Origin: a virus
IMG/VR virus record: IMGVR_UViG_3300025887_000158
Coordinates: 1-22,277 of that record
Length of the DNA: 22,277 nucleotides
Reading direction: 5' to 3' (one strand)
Shown: piece after piece, positions 16,399 through 22,277 of the stretch
How the letters are laid out: the number at the start of each line of letters is the position of its first letter
Numbering within the stretch: position 1 is the stretch's first letter
Position numbers and translations under genes: made by a program
The notes under the pieces: model-generated
Database searches by the model: none
What the model was told of the DNA's origin: nothing
The model's input: only the letters and a program-made list of their open reading frames with translations

Positions 16399-18567
16399 TT
16401 AGAGAGCGCCGCCAGTGTTGCTGGCGTTGGCATCAGTCAGCGCGTTGTATCCAACGGCCGCTTCTACATCCGGATCACTTTTCGCCGGATCGTTCTGTGC
16501 CAGGAGGCCTTTTGTGACGGCCAGGTCCTGGTTTGATCTTGCTTGTTCGGACTGCTTTTGCAGATCTCTCTGATGCGCAGTCCCCGTCTCCTGCTCGACA
16601 TAATCGAGGTCAGTCCGGTCAGCTTCTGCTTGGGCTTTGGCAGCCTGAGCACGCTTCAGCTGTACTTGTGCTTTGATCTCTTCGATGTCGGCTTCCAGCT
16701 TAGCGATGGTCAGCTCTTTCATCTTTTCTTCGACTGGATCAGGCTCTGGAGTGTAGGCCATTATCTTTTGGGCCAATGCAGGCATACGCTTGAGCGTGGC
16801 GATATCAGCCAAGATCATCTTCGACATTTCTGGGTCCATGTTCGGGCCCATAGTCTGCAGCATGAATCCAAGGTCCTGGGACTTCGCTTCGTCGACTTCA
16901 GCAGTGGATATGTCCACGATCAGATCAAAGTTACCTTTGAGATCTTCCCGCTTGATCGTCACATACGCTCCATTTGTGACCCGGATCGTTTCTTCTTCAG
17001 ACAGGAACACACCGTTCATCGAGATGATTTTCACACCGATTTGCTGAATGCCTTTGGCCAGACGCCGCAGGATGTTCATCTCCCGCTTCGAGGAAGCGTC
17101 CAGCACGCCTTTGATCCCTGCAGCGACTTCCCCATAGGCCTCTCCTGAGATGCCCCCAGAGTAGCTCTTCACGCCTGAGATGGCCTCTGCTTCATTGTTC
17201 TGGATGCTGAGCATCGTCAGAGCTGAATTGGGGATCTCTGGGTATTTGTGCTGATGAATTGATTGATCTGGGTTGCCGTTGCCTGGGTTGAACTCGTAGT
17301 CCTGACCCGATTCAAACCGTCTGCGGTTTGTCGTATCTAGGAAGCCTTTTGCCATGCCCTGCTGGGAATTGGCAGAACGACCCATAAGATCGATCATACC
17401 CCGTGTCACAGCGCCGAGGATCTTCTGGTTATCTTCCAAGATCTCAGCATCAGGTTCACCCATGACCTGACGTTTGACCGGTAGGTATGGAACCACAACA
17501 AAGGGGATCTTTTGATCCGGGAATGGGTTCTCTTCCATCCGGACCATCGTCTCGCCAATCCAAGTGGCCACGATTGGAACCAGAACATCATCCCCGTTCA
17601 CATCGTAAAAGCCCCAGTATTCGTAGGCGACAACCCGTTTGCGCAGATCGTCATTGAAGTTGAAATCATTCGGGGTCTCTGTGTCGTGGTCTGGCTGAGC
17701 CAGGGGTGAGTTCCCGCTCCAGTTCACCTTCTTCAGGTTCTTGTAGCGACCGTCCTTCAGAAGCTCTGCTTTAGAGGTCTCAAAACTGATGACCGCAAAG
17801 TTCGCTTTGTCCACGTCGCTGTTGCAAGATGGGTCGAGAAAGAAGTTCTCAATATTGACCATCTCAGCCGTTGGCTTGTTGACAAGAATCTCTTCTTCTT
17901 GGACTTTCTCGGTGCCGATGATCACAGCCACAGTGGGGACTTGTGTTTCGGCGTAATAATCAACAGCGGCTCGGATTTCCTCAGGGAGATTCAGGTATTC
18001 CCGGGGGTTCACATCCTTGAAAACGATCGCTTCTTGCAGCTCTGTCTGCTGGTCTTCTGTCTGCAGCTCGACATACTGGAAGATGGGCACATCAACTTCG
18101 ACCATCTTTGTCTCACGCTGCCACCCGAGGCGTACAACGACAGTACCCTCATCCACTGCAGTTCGGACATATTCGTCAATGAAAGCAACTTTGTTCAGCT
18201 TCGTGCGGAACTGCCAGTTAATGACAATTTCGTTCTGTTTCGCGGAGGCCTCATCTTCAAAGGTCACACCGTCGAGATCGTACATCTTCTCGCTCGACAG
18301 GAATGGCTCGGACAACGCTGAATACCGCCACTCAGCTTGACGGCGCACCAGCTTGGGTTGGACTTCCGACCGACCCTTCTTGGTCTTCGGCTTCGCACTT
18401 CCTGTAACGTTTCGGAGATCATTCCACTGCCGCACCTTTAAAGTGTGTGCGTCTTGGGCAGGCTTCGATGCTTCCAAGTCATTCTTCAGATCCATAACAG
18501 TGGGCTCTTTTTCCCATTCTGTTAGTTTCGTCTCACCTGGCACGCCGGTTTCATCATCATCATACAT
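16399..18567 (-). CDS. Portal protein, N4 gp59-like
   Basis: 722 residues from the ATG at 18567 (N4's portal is 763). Forms the dodecameric ring at one capsid vertex through which DNA is packaged and ejected. The body contains VNIENFFLDPSCNSDVDKAN, a YEYWGFYDVNGDD segment and PFVVVPYLPVKRQVMGEPDA, all typical of this portal group. The C-terminal 150 residues are a long Gln/Ala/Lys/Glu helix (barrel-type), with ADRTDLDYVEQETGTAHQRD before a disordered tail. The frame extends upstream to a TTG at 18642, but that would overlap the o-spanin by 83 nt. The ATG at 18567 overlaps the o-spanin stop by only 8 nt and has GAGG upstream, so I prefer it. Confidence 0.93.
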   Translation of the reverse strand: MYDDDETGVPGETKLTEWEKEPTVMDLKNDLEASKPAQDAHTLKVRQWNDLRNVTGSAKPKTKKGRSEVQPKLVRRQAEWRYSALSEPFLSSEKMYDLDGVTFEDEASAKQNEIVINWQFRTKLNKVAFIDEYVRTAVDEGTVVVRLGWQRETKMVEVDVPIFQYVELQTEDQQTELQEAIVFKDVNPREYLNLPEEIRAAVDYYAETQVPTVAVIIGTEKVQEEEILVNKPTAEMVNIENFFLDPSCNSDVDKANFAVISFETSKAELLKDGRYKNLKKVNWSGNSPLAQPDHDTETPNDFNFNDDLRKRVVAYEYWGFYDVNGDDVLVPIVATWIGETMVRMEENPFPDQKIPFVVVPYLPVKRQVMGEPDAEILEDNQKILGAVTRGMIDLMGRSANSQQGMAKGFLDTTNRRRFESGQDYEFNPGNGNPDQSIHQHKYPEIPNSALTMLSIQNNEAEAISGVKSYSGGISGEAYGEVAAGIKGVLDASSKREMNILRRLAKGIQQIGVKIISMNGVFLSEEETIRVTNGAYVTIKREDLKGNFDLIVDISTAEVDEAKSQDLGFMLQTMGPNMDPEMSKMILADIATLKRMPALAQKIMAYTPEPDPVEEKMKELTIAKLEADIEEIKAQVQLKRAQAAKAQAEADRTDLDYVEQETGTAHQRDLQKQSEQARSNQDLAVTKGLLAQNDPAKSDPDVEAAVGYNALTDANASNTGGAL

Positions 18568-18820
18568 CGCTTGGATTTTCCTCGCATCGGCCTGCCGCAA
18601 TGCAAACTGTTGTGATCCGGTTGTTAGCTTTTCGAAGCGCAATCGTGTTCTCCACGTAGGCTCCGGTCAGTTGGCCGACATTGCGTATCGGCCCTGAGAA
18701 TTCTGGCTCTGTCTCGAAAACGCTATTAGGGAGCCCCGATAGGGGTTCCGGCTTCGCCGTGCAGGCGGTCAATGACACGAATAATATCGCCAGACAGAGG
18801 TGTGTTGTAGCCGTCCGCAT
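18560..18820 (-). CDS. o-spanin (Rz1-like outer-membrane lipoprotein)
   Basis: About 86 residues from the ATG at 18820. A lipoprotein signal with a hydrophobic core (LAILFVSL) is followed by the lipobox LTAC, the cysteine being residue 20; the mature part is short and Pro-rich. It overlaps the 3' end of the i-spanin gene by 95 nt in another frame, the classic Rz/Rz1 arrangement. The pair fuses inner and outer membranes in the last step of lysis. Other in-frame starts exist at 18844 (with AGGA 5 nt upstream) and 18868; they add a polar N-terminus but do not alter the lipobox. The final codons overlap the portal start. No sequence family was recognised; the call rests on lipobox and position. 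Confidence 0.85.
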   Translation of the reverse strand: MRTATTHLCLAILFVSLTACTAKPEPLSGLPNSVFETEPEFSGPIRNVGQLTGAYVENTIALRKANNRITTVCIAAGRCEENPSDV

Positions 18821-19052
18821 TCTGAAGCTCTTTTCTAAGATCATCTCGTTCCTGCGTAAGAGTCGCATTATCTGTTACGAGCTGTTCCGTCAATATGATC
18901 GCTGCTTTAATATCTACCAATGTCTGTTCAAGATCACTAGATATTTTCCTCTCGTTATCCAAGCGAACCGTCTGAACCGTTGCCACTGCTGTTGCAGCCA
19001 GGGCAAAACTGATGAGCGCGATGCCCAAGTAGAGCTTAATAGTTGAAAACAT
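18726..19052 (-). CDS. i-spanin (Rz-like inner-membrane protein)
   Basis: 108 residues from the ATG at 19052. One N-terminal membrane segment (LYLGIALISFALAATAVATV, residues 7-26) is followed by a Leu/Asp/Glu-rich coiled-coil region (about 30-80) and a short tail: the architecture of an i-spanin anchored in the inner membrane with its body in the periplasm. It follows the endolysin by 4 nt and overlaps the o-spanin. GAGG lies 11 nt before the chosen ATG; an upstream ATG at 19076 would overlap the endolysin and push the membrane segment inward, so it is less likely. Confidence 0.87.
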   Translation of the reverse strand: MFSTIKLYLGIALISFALAATAVATVQTVRLDNERKISSDLEQTLVDIKAAIILTEQLVTDNATLTQERDDLRKELQNADGYNTPLSGDIIRVIDRLHGEAGTPIGAP

Positions 19053-19056
19053 TTCT

Positions 19057-19575
19057 TCATGTCCCTCTAAGTCCATCGAGGCAGAGATCTCTCTCTTCCA
19101 ATCGACGAGTTACGAGTCCGGGTAGAACTCGGAGCGGCCGGCCAGCTTTGGTGTAGAGCATCATTGCCTCACAGGCCTGAACCTTCTTGCCCATGTTCCA
19201 GCGCTTTAAAGCAATATTCCGGCAATATATTCCGGGACCCAAGTTGTAGGTGAACGACAGGAACGCAGCCTCAGTTTTCACTGGCATGTCCCCTTTGGTG
19301 CAGGACCTCATTTGTTTGAGAAAGCCCTCAAGACGGGGCGCCAGCATCTGCGTGCATTCCGCTTTGCTTTTGCTCTGACCCAGCTCCACACCGAGGGTTT
19401 CCCCGAAGCAGATTGTGGGAATGCCAACTGGGTCGAGGTACGCATCTGTCCTCAGTCCCTCGCTGACCATCACCAGGGGCAGTGCAACAGTTATCGCTGT
19501 GGCGGCTGCAATGGTCGCTATAGGTCTTTTCATGGGGCGGCGTTTGAACACTGCCCTGAGCCAATTACTTATCAT
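19057..19575 (-). CDS. SAR endolysin, GH24 lysozyme family
   Basis: 172 residues. It hydrolyses the glycan strands of peptidoglycan at lysis. The catalytic triad E39-x8-D48-x5-T54 is seen in SEGLRTDAYLDPVGIPT, as in T4/P1/P21-type lysozymes. Before it is a moderately hydrophobic, Ala/Thr-rich segment (about residues 19-37) flanked by basic residues, fitting a signal-anchor-release domain that tethers the enzyme in the membrane until the membrane is depolarised. The cysteines (C57, C75, C92, C118 among them) could take part in disulfide control, as in P1 Lyz. The start at 19575 overlaps the holin-like stop by 11 nt. A second ATG at 19533 would still keep the SAR segment. Confidence 0.92.
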   Translation of the reverse strand: MISNWLRAVFKRRPMKRPIATIAAATAITVALPLVMVSEGLRTDAYLDPVGIPTICFGETLGVELGQSKSKAECTQMLAPRLEGFLKQMRSCTKGDMPVKTEAAFLSFTYNLGPGIYCRNIALKRWNMGKKVQACEAMMLYTKAGRPLRVLPGLVTRRLEERDLCLDGLRGT

Positions 19576-19783
19576 CTACGAATTCTTTCTGTGCGATCAG
19601 CCTGGCTGCGAAAGCTCCTGCCGATGTGAAGAGAACCAGAACTCCGAAGATGCCTGGATGGATGTTCAAGGGGAGGTACGGCAGTGCCACCTCCAGCCCT
19701 GAAAGAATGGCCGCCAGAACCATGAACCGAACGGACCATGACTTGGTGAGCACCTTCTTCCAGTCTTTGTGCGCTTTGATCAT
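19565..19783 (-). CDS. Holin-like small membrane protein (DUF7940-type)
   Basis: 72 residues: a basic N-terminus with KSWSVRF, one or two hydrophobic segments (FMVLAAILSGLEVALPYLPL and FGVLVLFTSAGAFAARLIA), and a charged end. The KSWSVR...LSGLE...ARLIAQK pattern is that of small phage membrane proteins usually found next to endolysins and called holins. With a SAR endolysin directly downstream, it could be a pinholin, which depolarises the membrane without forming large holes. The ATG overlaps the stop of the previous gene by 4 nt (ATGA) and is preceded by AAGG, so translation is coupled. Holin function is inferred. Confidence 0.85.
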   Translation of the reverse strand: MIKAHKDWKKVLTKSWSVRFMVLAAILSGLEVALPYLPLNIHPGIFGVLVLFTSAGAFAARLIAQKEFVDDK

Positions 19784-20031
19784 TTGCCACCTTTCATCGC
19801 AGGGATGATTTGCATCCCAGTGGCATCCAGCCCGTAAAGGCCGAGCGCTGTTGTTCCGGTGAAAAGGGTGATGATCTTGTAAAACAAGACGAGCGCTTCG
19901 AGCTCTAGCTCACCGAGCGAGCCCCGCAAAATTCCCAGCAGAACCAGAACAGAAACGCCAACCCAGATGACCAGGATGCAGTTTGCTGCTTTGCGCTTTC
20001 CGCGTTGTTCTTTTTCCTGGGAAACCGACAT
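19780..20031 (-). CDS. Small two-helix membrane protein in the lysis cassette
   Basis: 83 residues. A charged, basic N-terminus (1-16) is followed by a first membrane segment (ILVIWVGVSVLVLLGIL) and a second (ALVLFYKIITLFTGTTALGL), with a short polar tail ending in KGGK. Two membrane helices, small size and the place upstream of the holin-like gene suggest a holin, an antiholin or another membrane partner. I recognise no family. It overlaps the upstream gene by 1 nt (TGATG) and the downstream one by 4 nt. Confidence 0.82.
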   Translation of the reverse strand: MSVSQEKEQRGKRKAANCILVIWVGVSVLVLLGILRGSLGELELEALVLFYKIITLFTGTTALGLYGLDATGMQIIPAMKGGK

Positions 20032-20276
20032 CAGTGCTGGTTCTCTTTGGTGCTCAAGATGATCAGGACCTGCTTTATGTCAGTGCGCATTTCCTTGAGG
20101 TTGTCGTCCATCTTGTCCCGCTGACGATCAGCGTGCTGTACGTCCTCTTTACGTTGAGCTTCCATGCGATTGATGTCTTTCCTGTTACCGATCATCCCGG
20201 ATTCCAGCCGAGCCAACCAGATAACAAAGCCGATCGTTCCCGCAAAAATAGCCCAGTAATCTTTAATAAGTTCCAT
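20031..20276 (-). CDS. Small membrane protein with cytoplasmic or periplasmic coiled coil
   Basis: 81 residues. One N-terminal membrane segment (YWAIFAGTIGFVIWLARLE, about residues 7-25) is followed by a highly charged Lys/Asp/Glu/Arg helix (about 30-75), a shape shared by several phage lysis-cassette proteins. It could modulate the holin or be a second spanin-like part; no family is recognised. AGGG lies 7 nt before the ATG at 20276, and the stop overlaps the next start by 1 nt. Confidence 0.82.
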   Translation of the reverse strand: MELIKDYWAIFAGTIGFVIWLARLESGMIGNRKDINRMEAQRKEDVQHADRQRDKMDDNLKEMRTDIKQVLIILSTKENQH

Positions 20277-20290
20277 GTGTTAGCCCTGCC

Positions 20291-20305
20291 TTCGGCCCAG
20301 CCGAA
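20291..20305 (-). other. Perfect short hairpin with 3-nt loop upstream of the lysis cassette
   Basis: A 6-bp stem TTCGGC/GCCGAA with a 3-nt loop (TGG on the minus strand) lies in the 69-nt gap between the cysteine-rich protein gene and the first membrane-protein gene. A 12-nt palindrome CCTGAATTCAGG (20332-20343) lies in the same gap. No U-tract follows, so a terminator is not supported. The geometry resembles the 5-7 bp, 3-nt-loop hairpins used as N4 vRNAP promoters, but I see no further consensus match. Confidence 0.35.
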
Positions 20306-20345
20306 ATCTGAAGTATGTCGTGAATGTAGGGCCTGAATTCAGGTC

Positions 20346-20477
20346 TCAGATGTCTTCCCATTTCCCTTGGGGGCAACTCAGGAAGGGGGCCACAGTTTTG
20401 AGAGGCAGGTAGCATCCGCAGTCTGCACACTTCGTCGAAACTGCTTCAAACGAGGGGCAGGCTCGGCACACTTCCAT
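20346..20477 (-). CDS. Tiny cysteine-rich zinc-ribbon-like protein
   Basis: 43 residues from the ATG at 20477. Cysteines occur as C4-x2-C7, C17-x2-C20, C22 and C35, with the ending SCPQGKW; this matches a widespread phage family of very small putative zinc-binding proteins with unknown role. The ATG at 20477 has GGAG 6 nt upstream. The frame stays open to an ATG at 20558 (70 residues) and a GTG at 20528 (after GGGAAGG), but that upstream DNA also encodes the lysozyme-like remnant in another frame, so I prefer the short form. It overlaps the remnant's end by 32 nt. Confidence 0.75.
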   Translation of the reverse strand: MEVCRACPSFEAVSTKCADCGCYLPLKTVAPFLSCPQGKWEDI

Positions 20478-20655
20478 GCGCCGCTCCGATTGTTCTGTCT
20501 TCTTTGGTGGGCTTGTAGGCCTCCCCACGGTAACCTTCCCACTTCGTGATGTGGTCAATATTGCCGATCTTCGTTGCCGATGTTATTGGCTCGGGATTTC
20601 GTGCTCCGAATAGCGACGAGATAAACCCGAGGATGCTTTGGATGATTGCGACCAT
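20446..20655 (-). pseudogene. Truncated GH24-lysozyme-like reading frame
   Basis: 69-residue frame. It has a hydrophobic or amphipathic N-terminus (residues 1-17), a polar linker, then residues 33-61 that read IDHITKWEGYRGEAYKPT... and DRTIGAAHG. The order WEG-x4-AY...TIG-x2-H is the start of a T4-type/GH24 lysozyme catalytic domain (EG-x4-AY...TIGYGH). Eight unrelated residues and a stop follow, so at least 100 residues of a normal lysozyme are missing. The ATG overlaps the stop of the upstream gene (TAATG), so it is probably still translated. It may be a decayed endolysin, or a short peptide kept for another role. No frameshift continuation exists downstream, where the cysteine-rich gene begins. 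Confidence 0.6.
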
Positions 20656-21011
20656 TACAGTTTACTCTTTATGAAGGCCCGCTTCTGGGCGTCGGTTAGA
20701 TTTGGGAAGCCGGGGATACCCGCATCTGACAATCTGTCGTAGATGTCGAATACGGTAAGGGCTAAGGCCTTAATACCACTTTGGGTTTCCATGACACCAT
20801 CAACGAGTTCTTCGAGGAGTTTGTCTTGCCTCTCATCGATGGTGGACTGTGGGACAGGACCAAATGATGATCCGTCCCACGTACCGCCTATTACCGCGTT
20901 ACCATCCCCCACGACCCATGAGGCCATGTGTGGAGGAATATCTTGGTCATCTGCGTTGGCGATGTTCACGACTTCGCCGTCACGTATTTCACATAGTTTT
21001 ATTTTGGACAT
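20655..21011 (-). CDS. Small tail-fibre-associated protein of unknown function
   Basis: 118 residues. The first half contains IRDGEVVNIANADDQDIPPH and a tryptophan/glycine segment (WVVGDGNAVIGGTWDGSSFG), a pattern common in short phage proteins encoded just after tail fibres. The second half is helical and Leu-rich, and ends in a basic tail. A role as fibre chaperone or accessory tip protein is inferred only from position. The start at 21011 has GGGAG upstream that spans the fibre stop codon; its stop overlaps the following start (TAATG). Confidence 0.8.
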   Translation of the reverse strand: MSKIKLCEIRDGEVVNIANADDQDIPPHMASWVVGDGNAVIGGTWDGSSFGPVPQSTIDERQDKLLEELVDGVMETQSGIKALALTVFDIYDRLSDAGIPGFPNLTDAQKRAFIKSKL

Positions 21012-21014
21012 GGT

Positions 21015-22277
21015 TTACTCCCTTATGACCCAAACGCGAACAACTCCGTCGCCGCCTGTTCCCGCGCCCGCTGGCGAAGATGCCGTGTAGTCTGTGTCTC
21101 GACCGCCACCGCCGCCGCCGGGGAACATGCCGTTTCTCAAAGCCGCTGCCGTAGAGCCAGTGCCACCACCCATACCGCCTCCTCCCGCATACATAGAAGG
21201 ACCACCGCCTGCGTCGCTGCTGTTGTTCGTTGACCCACCGCCGCCGCCGCCGCCGCCAGCTATGGACGATTTACCAGTTCCAGACGTCGCGTTACCAGCG
21301 CCGCCATCGCCACCGCCTTGGCCCAAGTCTGCCGCAGGTACAGTTCCATTCGCGCGACCTTCGACTTGGCCGCCATTTGCACCACTTGTGTTGCCAACAT
21401 TTGGACCACCCGTCCCACCGTACCCGATCAGGTATTCAAAAGTTCCTGATGATCCGAACGTGGTGTTACCGCCGTTTGCCGCCGCCGTTGCGCCACCTGC
21501 GCCCACGACCAGCGAGACGCTCGCCGGAAGATCATCTACTTCGTTAAAACGTTGAAATGCACCGCCACCGCCGCCGCCGCCCGAGCCACCGAAAGAGCTT
21601 TGCCCTCCAGCACCACCGCCGCCGACCACATGGACAAGGACCTTATCGCCACTCGCGGCAGAAACGGGTTTTGTCCAAGTGCCAGAAGTCAGGAACTCTT
21701 GGTAATCAACCACAAGGCTTGCGCTAGTCGCACCTGCGAGGGCGTAACGAGCGTCCCCCTTCTGTCGCGTGATGATCGTTGTGCTGGCAGGAGCAGACGT
21801 GCCCCCAGCGTCAAAACGAGCCGCGATGGCTCCGGCAGTTAGGTCATCGTTAGCTGATGGGATCAGATATACGCCAAGTGTTTCAGCGTCACCTTGGATC
21901 AAGAAGTCTGTTGCTGAGGTAGAATTATCTTTAAGGAGTAGCGTCGGCTTGAAACTCTCAATCCTAATAGAAGCACTCTCCCGTGTGCCAGCCGAGTTAA
22001 CACCAGCAGTGTTGGTCAGCACACCAGAGATGGTCGTGTTCTCGGTGAACGTGTTAGCAGCTCCTAGTTGAGCATATCGTAAATCGCCATTGCTGCGCGA
22101 GACCACACTTTTAGTCTGGGTCAACCCACCGCCTCTGTCAAACCGGGCAAGCGAAGAAGCCCCTGTGTAACCGGGGCCAGTATATGTGCCGATGGTGACA
22201 GAGCCGTCTGTCGTGGTGATGTACGACCCTTGGATAGCCTCAACCTGATCCGTTTCTTTGAACTTGATGATCGGTAC
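21015..22277 (-). CDS. Tail fibre-like protein with glycine-rich C-terminal domain (N-terminus beyond window)
   Basis: The frame is open from the right edge, so at least 420 residues are present and the true start lies outside; an internal TTG at 22124 should not be taken as the start. The N-terminal visible part carries two related modules ending in GDLRYAQLG and GDARYALAG, each preceded by an ARFD-x-GG segment; these repeats are typical of long phage tail fibres. After FLTSGTWTKP the last 210 residues are Gly-rich with runs of up to seven glycines, a domain found at the tips of many phage fibres and adhesins. Likely role: host receptor binding. It is followed by the accessory gene after 3 nt. 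Confidence 0.88.
   Translation of the reverse strand, partial: VPIIKFKETDQVEAIQGSYITTTDGSVTIGTYTGPGYTGASSLARFDRGGGLTQTKSVVSRSNGDLRYAQLGAANTFTENTTISGVLTNTAGVNSAGTRESASIRIESFKPTLLLKDNSTSATDFLIQGDAETLGVYLIPSANDDLTAGAIAARFDAGGTSAPASTTIITRQKGDARYALAGATSASLVVDYQEFLTSGTWTKPVSAASGDKVLVHVVGGGGAGGQSSFGGSGGGGGGGAFQRFNEVDDLPASVSLVVGAGGATAAANGGNTTFGSSGTFEYLIGYGGTGGPNVGNTSGANGGQVEGRANGTVPAADLGQGGGDGGAGNATSGTGKSSIAGGGGGGGGSTNNSSDAGGGPSMYAGGGGMGGGTGSTAAALRNGMFPGGGGGGRDTDYTASSPAGAGTGGDGVVRVWVIRE
21238..21255. repeat. (CCG)6 trinucleotide tract in the fibre gene
   Basis: Six perfect CCG units encode part of a glycine run. Shorter CCG tracts occur near 21101-21120 and 21565-21590. Such in-frame repeats can change copy number by slippage and so alter loop length in the fibre tip without breaking the frame. 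Confidence 0.7.

Noticed and set aside
18568-18642. N-terminal extension of the portal to a TTG at 18642
   Set aside because: It would overlap the o-spanin by 83 nt; an ATG at 18567 with an upstream GAGG and an 8-nt overlap is more economical.
21094-21555. A proline-rich plus-strand open frame
   Set aside because: It is the exact antisense of glycine codons in the fibre gene (GGC/GGT read as GCC/ACC or CCG), so the proline runs are a by-product.
22122-22124. TTG as start codon of the fibre gene
   Set aside because: The same frame is open for a further 51 codons to the window edge with fibre-like sequence, so the start lies outside.
1-22277. tRNA genes, CRISPR arrays, insertion sequences or integrase/attachment sites
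   Set aside because: I looked for cloverleaf patterns, regular repeats, transposase or integrase motifs and found none; almost the whole window is coding on one strand.

Overview
The window is a late-gene segment of a double-stranded DNA phage of the N4 type (podovirus, Schitoviridae-like). Every gene I can support lies on the minus strand, so the transcript runs from position 22277 down to 1. The genes are packed tightly, with many 1-35 nt overlaps and no gap above about 150 nt. Both window ends fall inside genes. The type assignment rests on four things: a giant N4-type virion RNA polymerase with its catalytic motifs at N4 spacing; an N4 gp56-family major capsid protein; a portal close to N4 gp59 in size; and the same gene order as the N4 gp50-gp60s block. 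The host is not shown by the sequence. N4-like phages of marine Roseobacter-group bacteria are the first comparison I would make, but that is a guess.

Layout in transcription order. (a) 22277-20655: the 3' part of a tail-fibre-like protein with a glycine-rich C-terminus, then a small fibre-associated protein. (b) 20655-20346: a truncated lysozyme-like reading frame that runs into a tiny cysteine-rich (zinc-ribbon) protein gene, which looks like a recombination junction. (c) 20276-18560: the lysis cassette, made of two small membrane proteins, a holin-like protein, a signal-anchor-release (SAR) lysozyme with an intact E-D-T catalytic triad, and overlapping i-spanin and o-spanin genes. (d) 18567-13347: the head module, made of portal, a small portal-adjacent protein, an acidic scaffold and the major capsid protein. 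(e) 13277-6850: five virion or tail proteins corresponding in position to N4 gp55 down to gp51. These include an 897-residue protein with a long hydrophobic tract and two proteins that look like internal ejection proteins. (f) 6702-1: the first 2234 residues of the virion RNA polymerase (vRNAP), preceded by a clear rho-independent terminator.

Together these genes build the capsid, package the polymerase and ejection proteins inside it, and lyse the host. In N4 the vRNAP is injected with the DNA and transcribes the early genes. The most unusual item is a probable zinc-metallopeptidase domain (HELMH plus a downstream glutamate) set between two acidic disordered linkers, directly before the polymerase part of the vRNAP. 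The second is the lysozyme remnant beside an intact replacement endolysin.
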